From: CAVQNQ01 sp963714205
GTDB taxonomy: Bacteria > Acidobacteriota > Terriglobia > Bryobacterales > Bryobacteraceae
DNA length: 64,000 nucleotides
Assembly: GCA_963714205.1 (NCBI GenBank)
Contig: CAVQNQ010000001.1
Location: forward strand, 144,989-208,988
Direction of reading: 5' to 3'
Below the pieces are notes generated by a model that searched no databases, had not been told where the DNA came from, and saw only the letters and a program-made list of their open reading frames with translations. The translations under genes were made by a program, and so were the position numbers. Each line of letters begins with the position of its first letter. Position 1 is the first letter of the stretch. Positions 44,155-52,735 of the stretch are shown piece by piece.

Positions 44155-44967
44155 ATGCGCAACGTGGTTTTGATATTGTCCGTGGCCGCGCTGGCGGTCT
44201 TGGGCACAAGCTGCAAGAAGTTGCAGTCGCGCGATCAGCTCAACAAGGGCGTGGCAGCTTTCAGGAACGCCCAGTATCCCGATGCGGTCGAGAAGTTCAA
44301 GAAGGCGGTGGAGCTCGATCCGACTTTCACCACGGCCCGCCTCTACCTGGCCACGGCTTACATGCAGCAGTACATTCCGGGCGCCGAATCGCCCGAGAAC
44401 ATGCAGATGGCCAAGGCCGCCTACGATCAGTTCATGAAGGTGCTCGCGCAGGATCCCAAGAACAACGTGGCCATCGCCTCGGTCGCTTCGCTGTTCCTGA
44501 ACGAGAAGAAATGGTCGGATGCGCGCCAGTGGTACGAGAAGCTGACCTCGGTGGATCCGAACAACGCCGATGCTTACTACAGCCTCGGGTTCATCGCCTG
44601 GTCCGAGTGGTATCCGGAATACGGAACGGCGCGCGCCAACCTGGGGATGAAGCAGGACGATCCGGGGCCGATCAAGGACAAGAAGGTCCGGGAGGAACTC
44701 CGGGCCAAGTCGGAGCCGGTGATCGACGACGGTCTGAAGGCGCTCGACAAGGCGCTGGAGATCGATCCCGATTACGACGACGCCATGGCCTATGAAAACC
44801 TGCTCATCCGCGAGCGCGCGGACCTGATGGATAGCAAAGAACAGTACGAGCAGCAGATCAAGATCGCCGATGATTGGGTCGCCAAGAACCTCGCCACCAA
44901 GAAGAAGAAGGCGGAGGAGAAGGCTAAGAAGAGCGGCGGCGGCATCACCACCGGGGGCGGTAACTAG
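44155..44967 (+). CDS. TPR-repeat lipoprotein of the TonB/Exb cluster
   Basis: A 270-residue protein with a lipoprotein signal (LILSVAALAVLGTSC, lipobox cysteine near residue 21), then tetratricopeptide repeats (about 30-140, AFRNAQYPDAVEKFKKAVELDPTFTTARLYLATA read across one unit; and about 185-230, GLKALDKALEIDPDYDDAM). The tail is lysine-rich and ends GGGITTGGGN. It lies directly after the second exbD and would act as a periplasmic scaffold. Terminator at 44995-45026. Confidence 0.85.
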   Translation: MRNVVLILSVAALAVLGTSCKKLQSRDQLNKGVAAFRNAQYPDAVEKFKKAVELDPTFTTARLYLATAYMQQYIPGAESPENMQMAKAAYDQFMKVLAQDPKNNVAIASVASLFLNEKKWSDARQWYEKLTSVDPNNADAYYSLGFIAWSEWYPEYGTARANLGMKQDDPGPIKDKKVREELRAKSEPVIDDGLKALDKALEIDPDYDDAMAYENLLIRERADLMDSKEQYEQQIKIADDWVAKNLATKKKKAEEKAKKSGGGITTGGGN

Positions 44968-44994
44968 CTCCTCCAGGTTTCGTCCGATTTCCTT

Positions 44995-45026
44995 GGGGAA
45001 CCAGGCTCGCCAGGGCCTGGTTCCCC
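44995..45026 (+). terminator. Terminator after the TonB/Exb/TPR operon
   Basis: GGGGAACCAGGC (44995-45006) pairs fully with GCCTGGTTCCCC (45015-45026) around eight bases and is followed by a T-containing tail (TCGTTTGTTC). Confidence 0.75.
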
Positions 45027-45072
45027 TCGTTTGTTCAGGCCGCTACCGGCGGCCTGCTAAGATTGAATTACA

Positions 45073-47316
45073 GTGTCCCCTGATTCCGCCAGCGACGCCA
45101 GTGTATCCCTTCCGCCGCCGCTTGAGGATCCCGTCGAAAAGCTGTACCGTGAGCTGGAACTGAAGATCCGCGAGTACCGTCCCAAGGACGATCTGGCCGG
45201 CCTCGAGAAGGCCTTTCACTTCGCCCGCAAGTATCACGAAGGACAGCGGCGCGATTCCGGCGAGCCGTACATGATGCATCCGCTGATGGTGGCCCACATC
45301 CTGGCCGACATGCGGATGGACGTGGTGGCCATGCAGACCGGCCTGCTGCACGACGTGGTGGAGGATACCAGCGTCACCGTCGAGCAGGTGCGCAAGGAAT
45401 TCGGCGAAGAGGTGGCGCGCTCGGTGGACGGCGTCACCAAGCTGACCAAGCTGGATTTCTTCTCCGCCGAGGACCGCCAGGCCGAGAGCTTCCGCAAGAT
45501 GCTGCTGGCCATGGTGGAGGATATCCGGGTCATCATGGTCAAGCTGGCCGACCGCATGCACAACATGCGCACGCTAGGCTACCTGAGTCCGGAACGGCGC
45601 GAACGCATCGCCCGCGAGACCATCGAGATCTACGCGCCCATCGCGCACCGGCTGGGCATGGGCAAGGTGCGCGGCGAACTGGAGGATCTCTCCTTCGAGT
45701 ACATGGAGCCGGACGCCTATCGGGAAATCGTCCGCGCCATGGAATCGCGGCGCCATTCGAACGAGGAGTTCCTGCAGGAGATCCGCCAGACGGTCGAAGC
45801 CGAGTTGCGGCGCGAAGGCATACCCGCGCGCATCGATGGGCGTGTCAAGCGGCCCTACTCGGTATTTTTGAAGATCCGGCGCCAGAAGATCACGGTCGAC
45901 GAAGTCTACGACATCATGGCGCTGCGCATCATCACCGATTCGGTGAAGAACTGCTATGCCGCCCTGGGGGTGATCCATAACAAGTGGCGGCCCATCCCCG
46001 GGCGCATCAAAGACTTCATCGCTATTCCCCGGCCCAACCTGTATCAGTCGCTGCACACTTCGGTGGTCGGCCCGCATGGTCAGACCTTTGAAGTCCAGAT
46101 CCGCACCGAGGAGATGCATCGCATCGCCGAGGAAGGGATCGCGGCGCACTGGAAGTATAAAGAGGGACGCAAGGGACCGGCGGAAGACGATCAGCGGATC
46201 GCCTGGCTGCGGCACCTGGTGGAGTGGCAGCGCGAGATGCTGGATCCCGGCGAGTTCATGTCCACCCTCAAGGTGGACCTGTACCCGGAGGAAGTCTATA
46301 CCTTCACCCCGCGCGGCAAGGTCATCGTGCTGCCGCGGGAAGCCACGCCTCTGGATTTCGCCTATGCCATCCATTCGGACGTGGGCCATACGTGCGTGGG
46401 CGCCAAGGTGAACGGGCGCATCGTGCCGCTGCGTTCTCCGCTGCACAACGGCGACATCGTGGAGATCATGACCCAGCCGGGCCACCAGCCCAGCAAGGAC
46501 TGGCTGGCATTCGTCAAGACCTCCCGCGCGCGCAATAAAATCAAGCATGTCATCAATGCCAGTGAGCGCACCGCCGCTATCGATATCGGCCAGAAGTACC
46601 TCGAAAAAGAGTCGCGCCGCCTGGGCGTGCAGCTCAGCCGCGTGAGCAAGGCCGACCTGGAAAAGGTGGCCGCCGATTACGGCTACAGCAAGATGGAAGA
46701 CCTGTACGCGGCGCTGGGATACGGAAAATTCTCCGCCCGCCAGGTGCTCACCAAGCTGGCGCCGGGCCTGGTAAAGGATGAGCCGGCGGATGGCAAGGCG
46801 GCGTTGCCCGAGCCGGGCTTCGTGGGGCCGGTGGGCGCCCCGGTTCCCGGGAAGCCCTACGACGGCGACGCGGTTATCAAGGTGCGCGGAGTGGACGACC
46901 TTCTGGTATACCGCGCCAAGTGCTGCAACCCCATCCGCGGCGAAGCCATCGTGGGCTATGTGACGCGCGGCAAGGGCGTCGCGGTACACTCCCGCATGTG
47001 CCCCAACGTGCAGAACCTGATGTATGACGTGGAGCGCAAGATCGAAGTCGAATGGGTGCGCACGGCCGAAGACGCCTTCCCGGTACGCATCGTGGTGCAC
47101 ACCGACGACCGTCCGGGGATGCTGAACCAGCTCACCTCCCTGCTCTCCGATGAAAATACCAACATTCGCAGCCTGGAGGCCAAGGCCCAACTGGATCAGG
47201 ACGGCGGCGTGGTGGAAATGACCGTGGACGTGCGCGACAAGAAGCAGCTCGAGAAGCTGGTTTCCTCCATGCGCCGGATCTCGGGCGTGCGCGACGTGGA
47301 ACGGCTCTTCAGCTGA
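45073..47316 (+). CDS. Bifunctional (p)ppGpp synthetase/hydrolase (RelA/SpoT)
   Basis: A 747-residue Rsh protein. The HD hydrolase domain (about 30-190) includes HPLMVAHILADM, GLLHDVVEDT and MVKLADRMHNM, so hydrolysis is probably retained. The synthetase domain (about 245-365) has FIAIPRPNLYQSLHTSVVGP. TGS follows at about 395-460 (YTFTPRGKVIVLPREATPLDFAYAIH across it). Then come a helical/zinc-finger region (RAKCCNPIRGEAIVGYV) and a C-terminal ACT domain (about 670-747). GTG 45073 start. It sets the stringent response level; monocistronic with the DUF971 gene. Confidence 0.94.
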   Translation: MSPDSASDASVSLPPPLEDPVEKLYRELELKIREYRPKDDLAGLEKAFHFARKYHEGQRRDSGEPYMMHPLMVAHILADMRMDVVAMQTGLLHDVVEDTSVTVEQVRKEFGEEVARSVDGVTKLTKLDFFSAEDRQAESFRKMLLAMVEDIRVIMVKLADRMHNMRTLGYLSPERRERIARETIEIYAPIAHRLGMGKVRGELEDLSFEYMEPDAYREIVRAMESRRHSNEEFLQEIRQTVEAELRREGIPARIDGRVKRPYSVFLKIRRQKITVDEVYDIMALRIITDSVKNCYAALGVIHNKWRPIPGRIKDFIAIPRPNLYQSLHTSVVGPHGQTFEVQIRTEEMHRIAEEGIAAHWKYKEGRKGPAEDDQRIAWLRHLVEWQREMLDPGEFMSTLKVDLYPEEVYTFTPRGKVIVLPREATPLDFAYAIHSDVGHTCVGAKVNGRIVPLRSPLHNGDIVEIMTQPGHQPSKDWLAFVKTSRARNKIKHVINASERTAAIDIGQKYLEKESRRLGVQLSRVSKADLEKVAADYGYSKMEDLYAALGYGKFSARQVLTKLAPGLVKDEPADGKAALPEPGFVGPVGAPVPGKPYDGDAVIKVRGVDDLLVYRAKCCNPIRGEAIVGYVTRGKGVAVHSRMCPNVQNLMYDVERKIEVEWVRTAEDAFPVRIVVHTDDRPGMLNQLTSLLSDENTNIRSLEAKAQLDQDGGVVEMTVDVRDKKQLEKLVSSMRRISGVRDVERLFS

Positions 47317-47318
47317 AT

Positions 47319-47666
47319 ATGCCTTCTTCAACCGACGCGGAACATATCGCCATTTCCAAGTCCAAAGGAATCAAGATCGATTGGAAAGACGGCCATTCGA
47401 GCGAGTACGCCCTCGATTACCTGCGGGCCAAGTGCCCCTGCGCGGGTTGCACGGGAGCCCATGGTTCGAAGACCACGGCGCCCGAGGCCAGTTCCAATCC
47501 CCTGCAACTGTATAAACCGGCGCTGAAGATGACGGCCGTGGAGCCGGTGGGAAACTACGCTATCCGCATCGATTGGAACGATGGGCATAGCGCCGGCATT
47601 TATTCTTACGAGCACTTCCGGCGCATCTGCCCCTGCGCAGAGTGCCGCGAGCTATTCGGGGATTAA
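47319..47666 (+). CDS. DUF971 (GBBH-like N-terminal) protein
   Basis: A 115-residue protein of the DUF971 family, the small domain also found at the N-terminus of gamma-butyrobetaine hydroxylase. KIDWKDGHSSEYALDYLRAKCPCAGC and IDWNDGHSAGIYSYEHFRRICPCAEC are the two halves, each with cysteines likely to bind a metal. It follows the relA/spoT gene by two bases. In other bacteria the family is linked to iron-sulfur assembly, but no function is proven. Confidence 0.88.
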   Translation: MPSSTDAEHIAISKSKGIKIDWKDGHSSEYALDYLRAKCPCAGCTGAHGSKTTAPEASSNPLQLYKPALKMTAVEPVGNYAIRIDWNDGHSAGIYSYEHFRRICPCAECRELFGD

Positions 47667-47675
47667 GGGCCGCCG

Positions 47676-48665
47676 CTACAGCAGCCGGAAATTCACTTCG
47701 ATGGTGGCGGCCACCGTGACGGGCTTGCCATCCTTGGCTCCCGGCTTGAACTTCCAGAGCTTGACGGCTTCCATGGCCTTCTCATCGAGGCCCAAGCCGA
47801 GGCTGCGCACCACGCGCATATTGGTCGCTTTGCCGCTCGGATCGATCTCGACGTACAGCACCACAGTGCCCTGATACTTGGCCTTGCGGGCCTCTTCGGA
47901 GTACTCCGGCTCCTTCTTATAGAGCAGGACCGGGGCGGAGACGCCGCCGCCCACGCGGAACACGCCGCCTCCGAAACCGCCGCCTTCGCCGGGCCCAAAG
48001 CCGCCGCCCTTACCGGAGCCAATTCCACCGCCAGACCCCGAGCCGATGCCGCCGCCCGAGCCGGGACCATTCGAAAGCGGGCCGATCTTAGCCAAGGGAT
48101 CGCCATAATTCGGCATATTCACGTTGGGCAGGGTGAGATCGGGAGGGCCGATGAGGGTCGGGTCCATTGTGAGCTTTGGGTTGAGGTTGTTGGCGACCTG
48201 AACCGGGGGCGTAAACTGCCGAGGCGCGAACTTCGGCAACTTGCCCTTGGAGGCCGGCAGCGGCGACCGGTCGCCGCCACCGCCGCCGCCTTGCATCGTT
48301 TGCTTCTGGGGCGGCAGGTCGGCCGGCGCCAGATCGGGCGCAAAGATCGTGACCGCCTGTTTCATGGCAGTCTGTACGGGTTTGATTGAAAACACCGTGA
48401 ACAGTATCGTGACGACCGCCAACTGAAAACCCGTAGACATCATGAAGGATTTCTTCTGGCGCCCGTAGAGGCCCCATATATCCTTCACGGCGACTGGTTT
48501 CGACGTTATCTCTAGCGGCGGGAGCTTGGGCGGGTTGATGAGATCCTTGAGGTTCTGGAACAGGGTGCGATAAAAGGGGACTTGCACCTGCGTCACCAAA
48601 AGGCGCGACAGGTGGATATCGGCGTCCGCGAAGTTTTTGGGTTGCGTTTGCGTCAGGTCAGCCAT
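47676..48665 (-). CDS. TonB-family protein, glycine-rich
   Basis: A 329-residue TonB-like protein from ATG 48665. A cytoplasmic stretch of about 75 residues precedes one membrane helix (about 75-95, FQLAVVTILFTVFSIKPV). Then a long Gly/Ser-rich linker (GSGSGGGIGSGKGGGFG) and a C-terminal TonB domain (about 250-329, YSEEARKAKYQGTVVLYVEID, KLWKFKPGAKDGKPVTV). Several such paralogs often occur in Acidobacteriota. It has no linked ExbBD of its own, so it may share those at 42368-44153. Confidence 0.85.
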   Translation of the reverse strand: MADLTQTQPKNFADADIHLSRLLVTQVQVPFYRTLFQNLKDLINPPKLPPLEITSKPVAVKDIWGLYGRQKKSFMMSTGFQLAVVTILFTVFSIKPVQTAMKQAVTIFAPDLAPADLPPQKQTMQGGGGGGDRSPLPASKGKLPKFAPRQFTPPVQVANNLNPKLTMDPTLIGPPDLTLPNVNMPNYGDPLAKIGPLSNGPGSGGGIGSGSGGGIGSGKGGGFGPGEGGGFGGGVFRVGGGVSAPVLLYKKEPEYSEEARKAKYQGTVVLYVEIDPSGKATNMRVVRSLGLGLDEKAMEAVKLWKFKPGAKDGKPVTVAATIEVNFRLL

Positions 48666-49004
48666 TTTTTCAATCACCGGCCCTGAAACAGGAGCCGCCG
48701 TCTCTCACGACTGTTGGACGGTTCATGCGGGCAGGCCGTTACAGCTTTTGGAAGACCTGCTCGTCAACTTCACGTCCGATTTTAACACGGCACATGCTAC
48801 AGCGGCTTGTAAAGACAGGGACATAGCCGCATTTGCGGGAAATCCTACCCTCGCTTGATAGAGATGCGCCTGATTTCTCGGCGATTCCAAAAATGAAATC
48901 TGATGGAAATCCCAGTGATGGCCTGAACTCTTCCGGCGTGAAATCATCGCCTGATTGCACGCAGGTGTTCCGCCAGACCCCGCAAACGTGCAAAATCAGA
49001 AGTG
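48666..49004. other. Intergenic region without a supportable gene
   Basis: About 340 bases between the second tonB-like gene and pepA, in the divergent gap. Several short frames exist, but none has a good ribosome site or recognisable features. Lower GC than the flanks. No convincing promoter pair was found, though it must carry promoters for both genes. Confidence 0.5.
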
Positions 49005-50450
49005 ATGCGGATAACGCTCGAACACAAACCACTGGAGCAGATTGAAACCGGAGCGCTGATCGTGCCGGTTTTCGAAGGGGAAAAAGAAGCGCGCTTTGGC
49101 GCCGAATCGCTCGACTCGGGAGAGATCGGCGGCAAGGCGCTCGACCTGACACTGTTGCATAATCCACCGGAAATGGCCGCCAAACGAATACTCCTGGCCG
49201 GCGCGGGCAAGCGCGACAAGTTCGATGCCGCCGAGCTTCGCAAGCTGGTGGGCGCCGCGGTCCGGCACTTGAAATCCAAATCCGTAAAGCGGATGGCGCT
49301 GGCGCTGGAAGGAGCGCTGGCCACCGGCGAAAATGCCGCGGCCGCCGTGGAGGGCGCTGTTCTGGGCGAGTTCGAACCGGATCGCTACAAGACCGCGGAC
49401 GACAAGAAAACGGTGGAAGCCTTTGCCGTAGCGGCGCCAGGGGATGCCGCCAACCTCGACGCGGCTGTGGCGCACGCGCGGGCCATCGCCGAGGCGCAGA
49501 ATTTCACCCGCTCGCTGGTGAACGAGCCCGCCAACAAGCTCACCCCCAATGGCGTGGCGGAGGCCGCCCGGCGCATGGCGGTCGAATGCGGCCTCGAATG
49601 CGAGGTGCTGGATCGCGAGGCCATCGAGAACCTCGGAATGGGCGCGCTGCTGGGAGTGGCGCAGGGCAGCGCCGAACCGCCCGTGCTCATCGTGCTCCGC
49701 TACCGTCCGGCCGCGCCGGCCACCGCCAGCCACCTGGGATTGGTCGGCAAGGGGGTCACCTTCGACAGCGGCGGCATCTCCATCAAGCCCGCCGAGGGCA
49801 TGGAAAAGATGAAGTACGACATGGCCGGAGGCGCGGCCGTGATCGGGGCGATGCGGGCCATCGCGGAACTCAAGCCGGCCATCGCGGTGACCGCTTTCAT
49901 CCCGTGCGTCGAGAACATGCCCGGGAGCCGCGCGCAGCGGCCGGGGGACATCGTGACGGCGCTTTCCGGCAAGACCATCGAGGTGATCAATACCGATGCC
50001 GAGGGACGCCTGATCCTGGCCGATGCCCTCACCTACGCGCGGCGGCAAGGTTGCACCCACCTGGTGGATGCCGCGACCCTGACTGGCGCTGTGGTGGTGG
50101 CGCTGGGCCATCTCAACGTGGGTTTGTTCGCTAATCAGGACGGCCTGCGCGATCGCGTGCTGGCAGCCGCCAAAGCCGAGGGCGAGCGCATGTGGCCGCT
50201 GCCTCTGGAAGACGACTACAAGGAATATCTGAAGAGCGCTTTCGCCGATATCTCCAATGTGGGCGGCCGATGGGGCGGCGCCATTACAGCCGCTATCTTC
50301 CTGAAGGAGTTCGCCGAGGATACCCCCTGGGTACACCTGGACATCGCGGGGACGGCCTGGCTGGACGACAGCAAGCCGTACATGGCCAAAGGGCCGACGG
50401 GCGTGCCGCTGCGCACCCTGGTGCGCCTGGCCATCGATTGGAAAGACTAG
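49005..50450 (+). CDS. pepA: Leucyl aminopeptidase (M17)
   Basis: A 481-residue cytosolic aminopeptidase from ATG 49005 (GTG 49002 also possible). The C-terminal catalytic domain holds the two-metal site: VGKGVTFDSGGISIKPAEGM, AAVIGAMRAIAEL, and the family signature NTDAEGRLILADAL; TGAVVVALGH follows. N-terminal macro-like domain about 1-150. It removes N-terminal amino acids and may also bind DNA in relatives. Monocistronic. Confidence 0.95.
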   Translation: MRITLEHKPLEQIETGALIVPVFEGEKEARFGAESLDSGEIGGKALDLTLLHNPPEMAAKRILLAGAGKRDKFDAAELRKLVGAAVRHLKSKSVKRMALALEGALATGENAAAAVEGAVLGEFEPDRYKTADDKKTVEAFAVAAPGDAANLDAAVAHARAIAEAQNFTRSLVNEPANKLTPNGVAEAARRMAVECGLECEVLDREAIENLGMGALLGVAQGSAEPPVLIVLRYRPAAPATASHLGLVGKGVTFDSGGISIKPAEGMEKMKYDMAGGAAVIGAMRAIAELKPAIAVTAFIPCVENMPGSRAQRPGDIVTALSGKTIEVINTDAEGRLILADALTYARRQGCTHLVDAATLTGAVVVALGHLNVGLFANQDGLRDRVLAAAKAEGERMWPLPLEDDYKEYLKSAFADISNVGGRWGGAITAAIFLKEFAEDTPWVHLDIAGTAWLDDSKPYMAKGPTGVPLRTLVRLAIDWKD

Positions 50451-50469
50451 ACCCGGACCGGCGCGCGGC

Positions 50470-51831
50470 TCACAGCACGCGGACCGTCTTCACATTCTGG
50501 AATTCGCGGATGCCGTATACGCCCAGCTCCCGCCCATAGCCGGAGCGCTTCACGCCACCGAACGGCAGGCGCGCGTCGGAGGCCACCATGGAATTGATGA
50601 AGACCATGCCGGCCTCGAGATCGTCGCTGAAGCGGAACTGCTCCCGGGGATCGCGCGTCCAGGCGCTGGCTCCCAGGCCGAATTCGGTATCGTTGGCCAG
50701 CGAGATCGCTTCCTCCAGGCCGTTCACGCGGAAGAGCGCGGCCACCGGGCCGAACATCTCTTCGCGGGCGGCGGGCGAATCGGCCGGCACATCGGCCAGC
50801 ACGGTCGGCGCATAGAAGTTCCCGGGCCGCTCCAGCTTGCGGCCGCCGGTGAGCAGCCGCGCCCCCATTTCGACGCTGCGCCGCACCTGCGCATCCAAGC
50901 CTTCGAGGATATCCGGCGTGGCCAGCGGGCCAACCTGGGTCTTCTCGTCCATGGGATCGCCGACGCGCAGCGCCTCCATGGACGCGGTGAAGCGCCGCTC
51001 GAACTCGCCGGCGATTTCCCGGTGAACGATGAAGCGCTTGGCCGCGATGCAGGATTGCCCGTTGTTGATGGTGCGCGCCTCCACGGCGGTGCGCACGGCG
51101 GCTTCGAAATCCGCGCTGGGCATCACGATAAAGGGATCGCTCCCACCCAACTCGAGCACGGTCTTCTTAATCCGCTTCCCGGCCTGGGAAGCCACCTGGG
51201 ACCCGGCCGGCTCGCTGCCGGTGAGGGAGGCCGCTTTCACGCGCGGATCGTCGAGCACGCGCCCGACCTCCGCGGAACCGATCAGCAGCGTCTGAAAGGT
51301 ATCCGGGGGAAAACCCGCGCGCCGGATGACCTCCTCGATCGCCAGGGCGCACTGCGGCACGTTGGAGGCGTGCTTCAGCAGCCCCACGTTGCCCGCCATC
51401 AGGGCCGGAGCGGCGAAACGGAAGACCTGCCAGAACGGGAAGTTCCACGGCATGACGGCCAGCACCGGCCCGACCGGCTGATAGCGGATGAGGCTGCGGC
51501 CGGGCCCACCCACCACCACTTCATCGGCCAGCAGGCGTGCGCCTTGCTCCGCGTAGTAGCGGCAGGCGGTGGCGCACTTGGCCGCTTCGGCGCGCGCGGC
51601 GGCGATGGTCTTCCCCATTTCGAGAGTCATGATGCGGCCCAGCCGGTCCTGCTCCGATTCCAGAATCCCGGCCGCCGCAACGAGCCACAGCCGGCGCTCG
51701 GCGAGCGGCGTCTGGCGGTACAGCCGGAAGGCGGTTTCGGCGCGGGCCAGACGCTCCTCGATCTGCGCGGAAGTGAGCGGTTCGAAGACGCGTAATGTTT
51801 CGCCGGTAGCGGGATTCACGGAAGCGATCAT
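50470..51831 (-). CDS. NAD(P)-dependent aldehyde dehydrogenase (succinate-semialdehyde type)
   Basis: A 453-residue aldehyde dehydrogenase from ATG 51831; a longer frame is unsupported. MPWNFPFWQVFRFAAPALMAGN is the cofactor-binding segment read across residues about 130-151. VLELGGSDPFIV contains the general-base glutamate. NNGQSCIAAKRFIVH has the catalytic cysteine, and EEMFGPVAALFRV is conserved. It resembles GabD/YneI succinate-semialdehyde dehydrogenases. Substrate is inferred only from the family. Confidence 0.9.
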   Translation of the reverse strand: MIASVNPATGETLRVFEPLTSAQIEERLARAETAFRLYRQTPLAERRLWLVAAAGILESEQDRLGRIMTLEMGKTIAAARAEAAKCATACRYYAEQGARLLADEVVVGGPGRSLIRYQPVGPVLAVMPWNFPFWQVFRFAAPALMAGNVGLLKHASNVPQCALAIEEVIRRAGFPPDTFQTLLIGSAEVGRVLDDPRVKAASLTGSEPAGSQVASQAGKRIKKTVLELGGSDPFIVMPSADFEAAVRTAVEARTINNGQSCIAAKRFIVHREIAGEFERRFTASMEALRVGDPMDEKTQVGPLATPDILEGLDAQVRRSVEMGARLLTGGRKLERPGNFYAPTVLADVPADSPAAREEMFGPVAALFRVNGLEEAISLANDTEFGLGASAWTRDPREQFRFSDDLEAGMVFINSMVASDARLPFGGVKRSGYGRELGVYGIREFQNVKTVRVL

Positions 51832-51853
51832 GATCAATAGATTACATTGGGAA

Positions 51854-52492
51854 ATGGTGGAGAGGACCAACAGGGCTTTCATGGCCGACCTCGCGGCCGC
51901 CTTTACGGCTCTGCTGCTCTTCGTCTGGCTGGCGCTCGAGGTCCGGCGCGGCGCCACCGTCGGCTTCGATCTGGAGGTGCGCAACGCCGTTCACGCCTGG
52001 GCGTCCGGAGGGCTGACCTGGGTCATGCTGGCGATAACCCAGCTCGGCTCATCGCCGTTTCTGATTGTGGCGGGCGGGCTGATTGCGTGGCGATTGGCAC
52101 GGGCCGGGCGGCGGCGCGCCGCCGTGCTGTTGATCGTCGCGTGTCTGGGCGCCGAGGTGTTGGATCAAGCCCTCAAGCTGCTCGTTCATCGTCCGCGGCC
52201 CGACGCGTTCTTTGGGCTATCCGACCCGCTTACCTATAGCTTCCCGAGCGGCCACGCTACTACGGCCTGCTGCTTTTATGGCATCCTGGCGGCTATCGTG
52301 GGCGCCCGATTGCGCGCGCCGGCCGCGCGGATAGCGGTCTGGGCCATGGCCGCGGTGATGGCTGTTGCCATCGGCCTCTCGCGCATCTATTTGGGAGTGC
52401 ATTACCCGAGCGACGTGCTGGGCGGCTACGTGGCGGCGGTGATGTGGCTCTACCTGTTGCGCGCCGGATATCACCCCAGATTTCCATTTTGA
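51854..52492 (+). CDS. PAP2-family phosphatase
   Basis: A 212-residue membrane phosphatase with about six helices and all three PAP2 motifs: KLLVHRPRPDAFF, YSFPSGHATTACCF and SRIYLGVHYPSDVLGG, giving the two catalytic histidines. Relatives dephosphorylate undecaprenyl pyrophosphate or phosphatidate. ATG 51854 or 51881 could start it; the latter has AGGG upstream. It is divergent from the aldehyde dehydrogenase, with only 22 bases between starts. Confidence 0.88.
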   Translation: MVERTNRAFMADLAAAFTALLLFVWLALEVRRGATVGFDLEVRNAVHAWASGGLTWVMLAITQLGSSPFLIVAGGLIAWRLARAGRRRAAVLLIVACLGAEVLDQALKLLVHRPRPDAFFGLSDPLTYSFPSGHATTACCFYGILAAIVGARLRAPAARIAVWAMAAVMAVAIGLSRIYLGVHYPSDVLGGYVAAVMWLYLLRAGYHPRFPF

Positions 52493-52683
52493 AAGCGCCT
52501 GCCTAACCTCCTGATGCTTTTCGACGCCTCATCCAAGGGTCGCGGGCGCCTTCGGATGGGGGTTTGATTCTGGGCCAAGAGTTGGGGTGTCCGACGATTG
52601 CGCAAAAACGCTCTGCCGGGAGGGCCGCGGCCCGCTTTTCATAGTGCTGGTAAGGACTTTCTGACCATGCGCTGCCAAAAACA

Positions 52684-52714
52684 TTGGTCGCAACCGAGGG
52701 GATTGCCGTATACT
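52684..52714 (+). promoter_or_regulatory. Possible promoter of the Ig-like repeat protein gene
   Basis: TTGGTC (52684-52689) and TATACT (52709-52714) are 19 bases apart, a longer-than-ideal spacing. The predicted start leaves a short leader, with GGGAAGG five bases before ATG 52736, consistent with that start. Confidence 0.35.
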
Positions 52715-52735
52715 ATTCGAAGCCGGGAAGGCAAA